In this document: positions 1 to 13,578 of the stretch, one piece after another
Layout: each line of letters begins with the position of its first letter
Position numbering within the stretch: position 1 is the first letter of the stretch
Assembly (NCBI GenBank): GCA_949987565.1
Contig: OX465107.1
Span: forward strand, 13,699,051 to 13,763,050
DNA length: 64,000 nt
Direction: 5' to 3'
Source of the DNA: Luidia sarsii
Lineage: Eukaryota; Echinodermata; Asteroidea; Paxillosida; Luidiidae
The notes under the pieces: generated by a model
What the model was told of the DNA's origin: nothing
Seen by the model: the letters and a program-made list of their open reading frames with translations, nothing else
The model's database searches: none
Translations under genes and position numbers: made by a program

Positions 1-125
1 CTGGCAAAGTTTGTTTTTCCTTCCAGATTATCTCCGCCGACTGTTATGCGGTCCTGCCCATACAACACAAGCTGCCTCGCTGATTAAAGTAAGTTCTCAT
101 TGCATGATGATAGTTTTATCATCAA
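1..125. repeat. Partial satellite monomer at left edge
   Basis: The window opens inside a class A monomer. The first base (CTGGCAAAG) matches offset 103 of the unit counted from the ATG, and the remaining 125 bp complete a 228-bp period up to the next unit at 126. The array therefore extends leftward beyond the window. Confidence 0.97.
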
Positions 126-353
126 ATGTCCGATTGCAGATTTCTTAATACTGGTCGATTGCCCGTTCCAAGGCCTCACCGCAGACCAAGTTTCATCTTT
201 TTCATATTAAATTTGAAGGAGATATTAACTGGCAAAGTTTGTTTTTCCTTCCAGATTATCTCCGCCGACTGTTATGCGATCCTGCCCATACAACACAAGC
301 TTCCTCGCTGATTAAAGTATGTTCTCTTTGCATGATGATAATTTCATCATCAA

Positions 354-583
354 ATGTCCGATTTCAGATTTCTTATTACTGGTCGATTGCCCGTTCCAAG
401 GCCTCACAGCAGAAAAAGTTTCAGCTTTTTCATAATAAAATTGAAGGAGATATTATCTCGCAAAGTCTGTTTTTCTTTTCAGATTCTCTCCGCCGACTGT
501 ATTTTTTCCTACTGACCATACAACACAAGCTGCCTCGCTGATTAAAGTAAGTTCTCATTGCATGATGATAGTTTTATCATCAA
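354..583. repeat. 230-bp variant class B monomer
   Basis: This monomer is 2 bp longer than the norm because GTAATTTGCTACTG is replaced by GTATTTTTTCCTACTG near 499-514. It also reads TTATTAC for TTAATAC, and the unit before it ends in GTATGT instead of GTAAGT. I saw no second copy of this combination in the window, so it looks like a private, unamplified variant near the left edge. Confidence 0.85.
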
Positions 584-1950
584 ATGTCCGATTTCAGATT
601 TCTTAATACTGGTCGATTGCCCGTTCCAATTCCTCACCGCAGACCAAGTTTCATCTTTTTCATATTAAATTTGAAGGAGATATTAACTGGCAAAGTTTGT
701 TTTTCTTTTCAGATTCTCTCCGCCGTGTGTAATTTGCTACTGCCCATACAACACAAGCTGCCTCGCTGATTAAAGAAGTTCTCATTGCATGATGATAGTT
801 TTATCATCAAATTTCCGATTTCAGATTTCTTAATACTGGTCGATTGCCCGTTCCAAGGCCTCACCGCAGACCAAGTTTCACCTTTTTCATATTAAATTTG
901 AAGGAGATATTAACTAGCAAAGTTTGTTTTTCCTTCCAGATTATCTCCGCCGACTGTTACGCGATCCTGCCCATACAACACAAGCTTCCTCGCTGATTAA
1001 AGTAAGTTCTCTTTGCATGATGATAATTTCATCATCAAATGTCCGATTTCAGATTTCTTAATACTGGTCGATTGCCCGTTCCAAGGCCTCACAGTAGAAA
1101 AAGTTTCAGCTTTTTCATAATAAAATTAATGGAGATATTATCTCGCAAAATCTGTTTTTCTTTTCAGATTCTCTCCGCCGTGTGTAATTTGCTACTGCCC
1201 ATACAACACAAGCTGCCTCGCTGATTAAAGTAAGTTCTCATTGCATGATGATAGTTTTATCATCAAATGTCCGATTTCAGATTTCTTAATACTGGTCGAT
1301 TGCCCGTTCCAAGGGCTCACCGCAGACCAAGTTTCATCTTTTTCATATTAAATTTGAAGGAGATATTAACTGGCAAAGTTTGTTTTTCCTTCCAGATTAT
1401 CTCCGCCGACTGTTATGCGATCCTGCCCATACAACACAAGCTGCCTCGCTGATTAAAGTAAGTTCTCATTGCATGATGATAGTTTTATCATCAAATGTCC
1501 GATTGCAGATTTCTTAATACTGGTCGATTGCCCGTTCCAAGGCCTCACCGCAGACCAAGTTTCATCTTTTTCATATTAAATTTGAAGGAGATATTAACTG
1601 GCAAAGTTTGTTTTTCCTTCCAGATTATCTCCGCCGACTGTTATGCGATCCTGCCCATACAACACAAGCTTCCTCGCTGATTAAAGTAAGTTCTCTTTGC
1701 ATGATGATAATTTCATTATCAAATGTCCGATTTCAGATTTCTTAATACTGGTCGATTGCCCGTTCCAAGGCCTCACCGCAGACCAAGTTTCATCTTTTTC
1801 ATATTAAATTTGAAGGAGATATTAACTGGCAAAATTTGTTTTTCCTTCCAGATTATCTCCGCCGACTGTTAAGCGATCCTGCCCATACAACACAAGCTTC
1901 CTCGCTGATTAAAGTAAGTTCTCATTGCATGATGATAGTTTTATTATCAA

Positions 1951-2178
1951 ATGTCCGATTTCAGATTTTTTAATACTGGTCGATTGCCCGTTCCAAGGCC
2001 TCACCGCAGACCAAGTTTCATCTTTTTCATATTAAATTTGAAGGAGATATTAACTGGCAAAGTTTGTTTTTCTTTTCAGATTCTCTCCGCTGTGTGTAAT
2101 TTGCTACTGCCCATACAACACAAGCTGCCTCGCTGATTAAAGTAAGTTCTCATTGCATGATGATAGTTTTATCATCAA
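1951..2178. repeat. A-to-B mosaic monomer
   Basis: The unit is class A through AACTGGCAAAGTTTG and class B from CTTTTCAGATTCTCTCC onward, including GTGTGTAATTTGC. The switch lies between about 2064 and 2072. The same join occurs at 584, 3547, 5371, 6739, 10159 and 16771, so the recombinant was itself copied. It is best explained by unequal crossover or gene conversion between an A and a B monomer. Confidence 0.9.
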
Positions 2179-2406
2179 ATGTCCGATTTCAGATTTCTTA
2201 ATACTGGTCGATTGCCCGTTCCAAGGCCTCACCGCAGACCAAGTTTCACCTTTTTCATATTAAATTTGAAGGAGATATTAACTGGCAAAGTTTGTTTTTC
2301 CTTCCAGATTATCTCCGCCGACTGTTACGCGATCCTGCCCATACAACACAAGCTTCCTCGCTGATTAAAGTAAGTTCTCTTTGCATGATGATAATTTCAT
2401 CATCAA

Positions 2407-2634
2407 ATGTCCGATTTCAGATTTCTTAATACTGGTCGATTGCCCGTTCCAAGGCCTCACAGCAGAAAAAGTTTCAGCTTTTTCATAATAAAATTGAAGG
2501 AGATATTATCTCGCAAAGTCTGTTTCTCTTTTCAGATTCTCTCCGCCGACTGTTACGCGATCCTGCCCATACAACACAAGCTTCCTCGCTGATTAAAGTA
2601 AGTTCTCATTGCATGATGATAGTTTTATTATCAA
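2407..2634. repeat. B-to-A mosaic monomer
   Basis: The unit is class B through CTTTTCAGATTCTCTCCGCC and then class A (GACTGTTACGCGATCC). The switch is near the CTCCGCC word shared by both classes. The same type is present at 5827, and B'-to-A versions occur at 58694 and 60290. A further B variant reads GACTGTAATTTGC (for example 6511, 16543, 36144), a finer patchwork at the same place. Confidence 0.88.
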
Positions 2635-5600
2635 ATGTCCGATTTCAGATTTTTTAATACTGGTCGATTGCCCTTTCCAAGGCCTCACCGCAGACCAAGT
2701 TTCATCTTTTTCATATTAAATTTGAAGGAGATATTAACTGGCAAAATTTGTTTTTCCTTCCAGATTATCTCCGCCGACTGTTACGCGATCCTGCCCATAC
2801 AACACAAGCTTCCTCGCTGATTAAAGTAAGTTCTCTTTGCATGATAATAATTTCATCATCGAATGTCCGATTTCAGATTTCTTGAAACTGGTCGATTGCC
2901 CTTTCCAAGGCCTCACAGTAGAAAAAGTTTCAGCTTTTTCATAATAAAATTAATGGAGATATTAACTCGCAAAGTCTGTTTTTCTTTTCAGATTCTCTCC
3001 GCCGTGTGTAATTTGCTACTGCCCATACAACACAAGCTGCCTCGCTGATTAAAGTAAGTTCTCATTGCATGATGATAGTTTTATTATCAAATGTCCGATT
3101 TCAGATTTCTTAATACTGGTCGATTGCCCGATCCAAGGCCTCACCGCAGACCAAGTTTCATCTTTTTCATATTAAATTTGAAGGAGATATTAACTGGCAA
3201 AATTTGTTTTTCCTTCCAGATTATCTCCGCCGACTGTTATGCGATCCTGCCCATACAACACAAGCTTCCTCGCTGATTAAAGTAAGTTCTCTTTGCATGA
3301 TGATAATTTCATTATCAAATGTCCGATTTCAGATTTCTTAATACTGGTCGATTGCCCGTTCCAAGGCCTCACCGCAGACCAAGTTTCATCTTTTTCATAT
3401 TAAATTTGAAGGAGATATTAACTGGCAAAATTTGTTTTTCCTTCCAGATTATCTCCGCCGACTGTTAAGCGATCCTGCCCATACAACACAAGCTTCCTCG
3501 CTGATTAAAGTAAGTTCTCATTGCATGATGATAGTTTTATTATCAAATGTCCGATTTCAGATTTTTTAATACTGGTCGATTGCCCGTTCCAAGGCCTCAC
3601 CGCAGACCAAGTTTCATCTTTTTCATATTAAATTTGAAGGAGATATTAACTGGCAAAGTTTGTTTTTCTTTTCAGATTCTCTCCGCTGTGTGTAATTTGC
3701 TACTGCCCATACAACACAAGCTGCCTCGCTGATTAAAGTAAGTTTTCATTGCATGATGATAGTTTTATCATCAAATGTCCGATTTCAGATTTCTTAATAC
3801 TGGTCGATTGCCCGTTCCAAGGCCTCACCGCAGACCAAGTTTCACCTTTTTCATATTAAATTTGAAGGAGATATTAACTGGCAAAGTTTGTTTTTCCTTC
3901 CAGATTATCTCCGCCGACTGTTACGCGATCCTGCCCATACAACACAAGCTTCCTCGCTGATTAAAGTAAGTTCTCTTTGCATGATGATAATTTCATCATC
4001 AAATGTCCGATTTCAGATTTCTTAATACTGGTCGATTGCCCGTTCCAAGGCCTCACAGCAGACCAAGTTTCATCTTTTTCATATTAAATTTGAAGGAGAT
4101 ATTAACTGGCAAAGTTTGTTTTTCTTTTCAGATTCTCTCCGCTGTGTGTAATTTGCTACTGCCCATACAACACAAGCTGCCTCGCTGATTAAAGTAAGTT
4201 CTCATTGCATGATGATAGTTTTATTATCAAATGTCCGATTTCAGATTTTTTAATACTGGTCGATTGCCCTTTCCAAGGCCTCACCGCAGACCAAGTTTCA
4301 TCTTTTTCATATTAAATTTGAAGGAGATATTAACTGGCAAAATTTGTTTTTCCTTCCAGATTATCTCCGCCGACTGTTACGCGATCCTGCCCATACAACA
4401 CAAGCTTCCTCGCTGATTAAAGTAAGTTCTCTTTGCATGATAATAATTTCATCATCGAATGTCCGATTTCAGATTTCTTGAAACTGGTCGATTGCCCTTT
4501 CCAAGGCCTCACAGTAGAAAAAGTTTCAGCTTTTTCATAATAAAATTAATGGAGATATTAACTCGCAAAGTCTGTTTTTCTTTTCAGATTCTCTCCGCCG
4601 TGTGTAATTTGCTACTGCCCATACAACACAAGCTGCCTCGCTGATTAAAGTAAGTTCTCATTGCATGATGATAGTTTTATTATCAAATGTCCGATTTCAG
4701 ATTTCTTAATACTGGTCGATTGCCCGATCCAAGGCCTCACCGCAGACCAAGTTTCATCTTTTTCATATTAAATTTGAAGGAGATATTAACTGGCAAAATT
4801 TGTTTTTCCTTCCAGATTATCTCCGCCGACTGTTACGCGATCCTGCCCATACAACACAAGCTTCCTCGCTGATTAAAGTAAGTTCTCATTGCATGATGAT
4901 AGTTTTATCATCAAATGTCCGATTGCAGATTTCTTAATACTGGTCGATTGCCCGTTCCAAGGCCTCACCGCAGACCAAGTTTCATCTTTTTCATATTAAA
5001 TTTGAAGGAGATATTAACTGGCAAAGTTTGTTTTTCCTTCCAGATTATCTCCGCCGACTGTTATGCGATCCTGCCCATACAACACAAGCTTCCTCGCTGA
5101 TTAAAGTAAGTTCTCTTTGCATGATGATAATTTCATTATCAAATGTCCGATTTCAGATTTCTTAATACTGGTCGATTGCCCGTTCCAAGGCCTCACCGCA
5201 GACCAAGTTTCATCTTTTTCCTATTAAATTTGAAGGAGATATTAACTGGCAAAATTTGTTTTTCCTTCCAGATTATCTCCGCCGACTGTTACGCGATCCT
5301 GCCCATACAACACAAACTTCCTCGCTGATTAAAGTAAGTTCTCATTGCATGATGATAGTTTTATTATCAAATGTCCGATTTCAGATTTTTTAATACTGGT
5401 CGATTGCCCGTTCCAAGGCCTCACCGCAGACCAAGTTTCATCTTTTTCATATTAAATTTGAAGGAGATATTAACTGACAAAGTTTGTTTTTCTTTTCAGA
5501 TTCTCTCCGCCGTGTGTAATTTGCTACTGCCCATACAACACAAGCTGCCTCGCTGATTAAAGTAAGTTCTCATTGCATGATGATAGTTTTATCATCAAAT

Positions 5601-6738
5601 GTCCGATTTCAGATTTCTTAATACTGGTCGATTGCCCGTTCCAAGGCCTCACCGCAGACCAAGTTTCACCTTTTTCATATTAAATTTGAAGGAGATATTA
5701 ACTGGCAAAGTTTGTTTTTCCTTCCAGATTATCTCCGCCGACTGTTACGCGATCCTGCCCATACAACACAAGCTTCCTCGCTGATTAAAGTAAGTTCTCT
5801 TTGCATGATGATAATTTCATCATCAAATGTCCGATTTCAGATTTCTTAATACTGGTCGATTGCCCGTTCCAAGGCCTCACAGCAGAAAAAGTTTCAGCTT
5901 TTTCATAATAAAATTGAAGGAGATATTATCTCGCAAAGTCTGTTTTTCTTTTCAGATTCTCTCCGCCGACTGTTACGCGATCCTGCCCATACAACACAAG
6001 CTTCCTCGCTGATTAAAGTAAGTTCTCATTGCATGATGATAGTTTTATTATCAAATGTCCGATTTCAGATTTTTTAATACTGGTCGATTGCCCTTTCCAA
6101 GGCCTCACCGCAGACCAAGTTTCATCTTTTTCATATTAAATTTGAAGGAGATATTAACTGGCAAAATTTGTTTTTCCTTCCAGATTATCTCCGCCGACTG
6201 TTACGCGATCCTGCCCATACAACACAAGCTTCCTCGCTGATTAAAGTAAGTTCTCTTTGCATGATAATAATTTCATCATCGAATGTCCGATTTCAGATTT
6301 CTTGAAACTGGTCGATTGCCCTTTCCAAGGCCTCACAGTAGAAAAAGTTTCAGCTTTTTCATAATAAAATTAATGGAGATATTAACTCGCAAAGTCTGTT
6401 TTTCTTTTCAGATTCTCTCCGCCGTGTGTAATTTGCTACTGCCCATACAACACAAGCTTCCTCGCTGATTAAAGTAAGTTCTCTTTGCATGATGATAATT
6501 TCATCATCAAATGTCCGATTTCAGATTTCTTAATACTGGTCGATTGCCCGTTCCAAGGCCTCACAGCAGAAAAAGTTTCAGCTTTTTCATAATAAAATTG
6601 AAGGAGATATTATCTCGCAAAGTCTGTTTTTCTTTTCAGATTCTCTCCGCCGACTGTAATTTGCTACTGACCATACAACACAAGCTGCCTCGCTGATTAA
6701 AGTAAGTTCTCATTGCATGATGATAGTTTCATCATCAA

Positions 6739-9700
6739 ATGTCCGATTTCAGATTTCTTAATACTGGTCGATTGCCCGTTCCAAGGCCTCACCGCAGACC
6801 AAGTTTCATCTTTTTCATATTAAATTTGAAGGAGATATTAACTGACAAAGTTTGTTTTTCTTTTCAGATTCTCTCCGCCGTGTGTAATTTGCTACTGCCC
6901 ATACAACACAAGCTGCCTCGCTGATTAAAGTAAGTTCTCATTGCATGATGATAGTTTTATCATCAAATGTCCGATTTCAGATTTCTTAATACTGGTCGAT
7001 TGCCCGTTCCAAGGCCTCACCGCAGACCAAGTTTCACCTTTTTCATATTAAATTTGAAGGAGATATTAACTGGCAAAGTTTGTTTTTCCTTCCAGATTAT
7101 CTCCGCCGACTGTTACGCGATCCTGCCCATACAACACAAGCTTCCTCGCTGATTAAAGTAAGTTCTCTTTGCATGATGATAATTTCATCATCAAATGTCC
7201 GATTTCAGATTTCTTAATACTGGTCGATTGCCCGTTCCAAGGCCTCACAGCAGAAAAAGTTTCAGCTTTTTCATAATAAAATTAATGGAGATATTATCTC
7301 GCAAAGTCTGTTTTTTTTTTCAGATTCTCTCCGCCGTGTGTAATTTGCTACTGCCCATACAACACAAGCTGCCTCGCTGATTAAAGTAAGTTCTCATTGC
7401 ATGATGATAGTTTTATTATCAAATGTCCGATTTCAGATTTCTTAATACTGGTCGATTGCCCGATCCAAGGCCTCACCGCAGACCAAGTTTCATCTTTTTC
7501 ATATTAAATTTGAAGGAGATATTAACTGGCAAAGTTTGTTTTTCCTTCCAGATTATCTCCGCCGACTGTTACGCGATCCTGCCCATACAACACAAGCTTC
7601 CTCGCTGATTAAAGTAAGTTCTCTTTGCATGATGATAATTTCATTATCAAATGTCCGATTGCAGATTTCTTAATACTGGTCGATTGCCCGTTCCAAGGCC
7701 TCACCGCAGACCAAGTTTCATCTTTTTCATATTAAATTTGAAGGAGATATTAACTGGCAAAATTTGTTTTTCTTTCCAGATTATCTCCGCCGACTGTTAC
7801 GCGATCCTGCCCATACAACACAAGCTTCCTCGCTGATTAAAGTAAGTTCTCATTGCATGATGATAGTTTTATCATCAAATGTCCGATTTCAGATTTCTTA
7901 ATACTGGTCGATTGCCCGTTCCAAGGGCTCACCGCAGACCAAGTTTCATCTTTTTCATATTAAATTTGAAGGAGATATTAACTGGCAAAGTTTGTTTTTC
8001 CTTCCAGATTATCTCCGCCGACTGTTATGCGATCCTGCCCATACAACACAAGCTGCCTCGCTGATTAAAGTAAGTTCTCATTGCATGATGATAGTTTTAT
8101 CATCAAATGTCCGATTGCAGATTTCTTAATACTGGTCGATTGCCCGTTCCAAGGCCTCACCGCAGACCAAGTTTCATCTTTTTCATATTAAATTTGAAGG
8201 AGATATTAACTGGCAAAGTTTGTTTTTCCTTCCAGATTATCTCCGCCGACTGTTATGCGATCCTGCCCATACAACACAAGCTTCCTCGCTGATTAAAGAA
8301 AGTTCTCTTTGCATGATGATAATTTCATTATCAAATGTCCGATTTCAGATTTCGTAATACTGGTCGATTGCCCGTTCCAAGGCCTCACCGCAGACCAAGT
8401 TTAATCTTTTTCATATTAAATTTGAAGGAGATATTAACTGGCAAAGTTTGTTTTTCCTTCCAGATTATCTCCGCCGACTGTTATGCGATCCTGCCCATAC
8501 AACACAAGCTGCCTCGCTGATTAAAGTAAGTTCTCATTGCATGATGATAGTTTTATCATCAAATGTCCGATTGCAGATTTCTTAATACTGGTCGATTGCC
8601 CGTTCCAAGGCCTCACCGCAGACCAAGTTTCATCTTTTTCATATTAAATTTGAAGGAGATATTAACTGGCAAAGTTTGTTTTTCCTTCCAGATTATCTCC
8701 GCCGACTGTTATGCGATCCTGCCCATACAACACAAGCTTCCTCGCTGATTAAAGTAAGTTCTCTTTGCATGATGATAATTTCATTATCAAATGTCCGATT
8801 TCAGATTTCTTAATACTGGTCGATTGCCCGTTCCAAGGCCTCACCGCAGACCAAGTTTCATCTTTTTCATATTAAATTTGAAGGAGATATTAACTGGCAA
8901 AATTTGTTTTTCCATCCAGATTATCTCCGCCGACTGTTACGCGATCCTGCCCATACAACACAAGCTTCCTCGCTGATTAAAGTAAGTTCTCATTGCATGA
9001 TGATAGTTTTATTATCAAATGTCCGATTTCAGATTTTTTTATACTGGTCGATTGCCCGTTCCAAGGCCTCACCGCAGACCAAGTTTCATCTTTTTCATAT
9101 TAAATTTGAAGGAGATATTAACTGGCAAAATTTGTTTTTCCTTCCAGATTATCTCCGCCGACTGTTACGCGATCCTGCCCATACAACACAAGCTTCCTCG
9201 CTTATTAAAGTAAGTTCTCTTTGCATGATGAAAATTTCATTATCAAATGTCCGATTGCAGATTTCTTAATACTGGTCGATTGCCCGTTCCAAGGCCTCAC
9301 CGCAGACCAAGTTTCATCTTTTTCATATTAAATTTGAAGGAGATATTAACTGGCAAAGTTTGTTTTTCCTTCCAGATTATCTCCGCCGACTGTTATGCGA
9401 TCCTGCCCATACAACACAAGCTTCCTCGCTGATTAAAGTAAGTTCTCTTTGCATGATGATAATTTCATTATCAAATGTCCGATTTCAGATTTCTTAATAC
9501 TGGTCGATTGCCCGTTCCAAGGCCTCACCGCAGACCAAGTTTCATCTTTTTCATATTAAATTTGAAGGAGATATTAACTGGCAAAATTTGTTTTTCCTTC
9601 CAGATTATCTCCGCCGACTGTTACGCGATCCTGCCCATACAACACAAGCTTCCTCGCTGATTAAAGTAAGTTCTCATTGCATGATGATAGTTTTACCATC

Positions 9701-12700
9701 AAATGTCCGATTTCAGATTTCTTAATACTGGTCGATTGCCCGTTCCAAGGGCTCACCGCAGACCAAGTTTCATCTTTTTCATATTAAATTTGAAGGAGAT
9801 ATTAACTGGCAAAGTTTGTTTTTCCTTCCAGATTATCTCCGCCGACTGTTACGCGATCCTGCCCATACAACACAAGCTTCCTCGCTGATTAAAGTAAGTT
9901 CTCTTTGCATGATGATAATTTCATTATCAAATGTCCGATTGCAGATTTCTTAATACTGGTCGATTGCCCGTTCCAAGGCCTCACCGCAGACCAAGTTTCA
10001 TCTTTTTCATATTAAATTTGAAGGAGATATTAACTGGCAAAATTTGTTTTTCTTTCCAGATTATCTCCGCCGACTGTTACGCGATCCTGCCCATACAACA
10101 CAAGCTTCCTCGCTGATTAAAGTAAGTTCTCATTGCATGATGATAGTTTTATCATCAAATGTCCGATTTCAGATTTCTTAATACTGGTCGATTGCCCGTT
10201 CCAAGGCCTCACCGCAGACCAAGTTTCATCTTTTTCATATTAAATTTGAAGGAGATATTAACTGACAAAGTTTGTTTTTCTTTTCAGATTCTCTCCGCCG
10301 TGTGTAATTTGCTACTGCCCATACAACACAAGCTGCCTCGCTGATTAAAGTAAGTTCTCATTGCATGATGATAGTTTTATCATCAAATGTCCGATTTCAG
10401 ATTTCTTAATACTGGTCGATTGCCCGTTCCAAGGCCTCACCGCAGACCAAGTTTCACCTTTTTCATATTAAATTTGAAGGAGATATTAACTGGCAAAGTT
10501 TGTTTTTCCTTCCAGATTATCTCCGCCGACTGTTACGCGATCCTGCCCATACAACACAAGCTTCCTCGCTGATTAAAGTAAGTTCTCTTTGCATGATGAT
10601 AATTTCATCATCAAATGTCCGATTTCAGATTTCTTAATACTGGTCGATTGCCCGTTCCAAGGCCTCACAGCAGAAAAAGTTTCAGCTTTTTCATAATAAA
10701 ATTAATGGAGATATTATCTCGCAAAGTCTGTTTTTTTTTTCAGATTCTCTCCGCCGTGTGTAATTTGCTACTGCCCATACAACACAAGCTGCCTCGCTGA
10801 TTAAAGTAAGTTCTCATTGCATGATGATAGTTTTATTATCAAATGTCCGATTTCAGATTTCTTAATACTGGTCGATTGCCCGATCCAAGGCCTCACCGCA
10901 GACCAAGTTTCATCTTTTTCATATTAAATTTGAAGGAGATATTAACTGGCAAAGTTTGTTTTTCCTTCCAGATTATCTCCGCCGACTGTTACGCGATCCT
11001 GCCCATACAACACAAGCTTCCTCGCTGATTAAAGTAAGTTCTCTTTGCATGATGATAATTTCATTATCAAATGTCCGATTGCAGATTTCTTAATACTGGT
11101 CGATTGCCCGTTCCAAGGCCTCACCGCAGACCAAGTTTCATCTTTTTCATATTAAATTTGAAGGAGATATTAACTGGCAAAATTTGTTTTTCTTTCCAGA
11201 TTATCTCCGCCGACTGTTACGCGATCCTGCCCATACAACACAAGCTTCCTCGCTGATTAAAGTAAGTTCTCATTGCATGATGATAGTTTTATCATCAAAT
11301 GTCCGATTTCAGATTTCTTAATACTGGTCGATTGCCCGTTCCAAGGGCTCACCGCAGACCAAGTTTCATCTTTTTCATATTAAATTTGAAGGAGATATTA
11401 ACTGGCAAAGTTTGTTTTTCCTTCCAGATTATCTCCGCCGACTGTTATGCGATCCTGCCCATACAACACAAGCTGCCTCGCTGATTAAAGTAAGTTCTCA
11501 TTGCATGATGATAGTTTTATCATCAAATGTCCGATTGCAGATTTCTTAATACTGGTCGATTGCCCGTTCCAAGGCCTCACCGCAGACCAAGTTTCATCTT
11601 TTTCATATTAAATTTGAAGGAGATATTAACTGGCAAAGTTTGTTTTTCCTTCCAGATTATCTCCGCCGACTGTTATGCGATCCTGCCCATACAACACAAG
11701 CTTCCTCGCTGATTAAAGAAAGTTCTCTTTGCATGATGATAATTTCATTATCAAATGTCCGATTTCAGATTTCGTAATACTGGTCGATTGCCCGTTCCAA
11801 GGCCTCACCGCAGACCAAGTTTAATCTTTTTCATATTAAATTTGAAGGAGATATTAACTGGCAAAGTTTGTTTTTCCTTCCAGATTATCTCCGCCGACTG
11901 TTATGCGATCCTGCCCATACAACACAAGCTGCCTCGCTGATTAAAGTAAGTTCTCATTGCATGATGATAGTTTTATCATCAAATGTCCGATTGCAGATTT
12001 CTTAATACTGGTCGATTGCCCGTTCCAAGGCCTCACCGCAGACCAAGTTTCATCTTTTTCATATTAAATTTGAAGGAGATATTAACTGGCAAAGTTTGTT
12101 TTTCCTTCCAGATTATCTCCGCCGACTGTTATGCGATCCTGCCCATACAACACAAGCTTCCTCGCTGATTAAAGTAAGTTCTCTTTGCATGATGATAATT
12201 TCATTATCAAATGTCCGATTTCAGATTTCTTAATACTGGTCGATTGCCCGTTCCAAGGCCTCACCGCAGACCAAGTTTCATCTTTTTCATATTAAATTTG
12301 AAGGAGATATTAACTGGCAAAATTTGTTTTTCCATCCAGATTATCTCCGCCGACTGTTACGCGATCCTGCCCATACAACACAAGCTTCCTCGCTGATTAA
12401 AGTAAGTTCTCATTGCATGATGATAGTTTTATTATCAAATGTCCGATTTCAGATTTTTTTATACTGGTCGATTGCCCGTTCCAAGGCCTCACCGCAGACC
12501 AAGTTTCATCTTTTTCATATTAAATTTGAAGGAGATATTAACTGGCAAAATTTGTTTTTCCTTCCAGATTATCTCCGCCGACTGTTACGCGATCCTGCCC
12601 ATACAACACAAGCTTCCTCGCTTATTAAAGTAAGTTCTCTTTGCATGATGAAAATTTCATTATCAAATGTCCGATTGCAGATTTCTTAATACTGGTCGAT

Positions 12701-13578
12701 TGCCCGTTCCAAGGCCTCACCGCAGACCAAGTTTCATCTTTTTCATATTAAATTTGAAGGAGATATTAACTGGCAAAGTTTGTTTTTCCTTCCAGATTAT
12801 CTCCGCCGACTGTTATGCGATCCTGCCCATACAACACAAGCTTCCTCGCTGATTAAAGTAAGTTCTCTTTGCATGATGATAATTTCATTATCAAATGTCC
12901 GATTTCAGATTTCTTAATACTGGTCGATTGCCCGTTCCAAGGCCTCACCGCAGACCAAGTTTCATCTTTTTCATATTAAATTTGAAGGAGATATTAACTG
13001 GCAAAATTTGTTTTTCCTTCCAGATTATCTCCGCCGACTGTTACGCGATCCTGCCCATACAACACAAGCTTCCTCGCTGATTAAAGTAAGTTCTCATTGC
13101 ATGATGATAGTTTTACCATCAAATGTCCGATTTCAGATTTCTTAATACTGGTCGATTGCCCGTTCCAAGGGCTCACCGCAGACCAAGTTTCATCTTTTTC
13201 ATATTAAATTTGAAGGAGATATTAACTGGCAAAGTTTGTTTTTCCTTCCAGATTATCTCCGCCGACTGTTACGCGATCCTGCCCATACAACACAAGCTTC
13301 CTCGCTGATTAAAGTAAGTTCTCTTTGCATGATGATAATTTCATTATCAAATGTCCGATTGCAGATTTCTTAATACTGGTCGATTGCCCGTTCCAAGGCC
13401 TCACCGCAGACCAAGTTTCATCTTTTTCATATTAAATTTGAAGGAGATATTAACTGGCAAAATTTGTTTTTCTTTCCAGATTATCTCCGCCGACTGTTAC
13501 GCGATCCTGCCCATACAACACAAGCTTCCTCGCTGATTAAAGTAAGTTCTCATTGCATGATGATAGTTTTATCATCAA
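6739..13578. repeat. Two tandem 15-mer higher-order repeats (3420 bp each)
   Basis: 6739-10158 and 10159-13578 match at an offset of 3420 bp. In every line pair I compared between about 6731 and 10205 I saw no difference. That includes rare variants: the long T run before CAG near 7311, TTCGTAATAC at 8352, TTCCATCCAG at 8911, TTTTTTTATAC at 9033, GCTTATTAAAG at 9200, GATGAAAATTTC at 9228 and TTTTACCATC at 9692. Identity over this length implies a very recent duplication of the whole block, or an assembly duplication. Confidence 0.88.

Larger units (their letters stand above)
1723..6510. repeat. 7-mer higher-order repeat block (1596 bp)
   Basis: Units 1723-3318 and 3319-4914 correspond monomer by monomer at an offset of 1596 bp (7 units). 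They share private markers: GTTAAGCG in the first unit, the A-to-B mosaic second, TTTCACC third, GCCCTTTCC with TTTTTTAATAC fifth, CTTGAAAC class B sixth, and GCCCGATCC seventh. The fourth units differ (B-to-A at 2407, mosaic at 4003). A third, incomplete copy continues at 5143-6510 after one extra unit at 4915. Confidence 0.85.
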
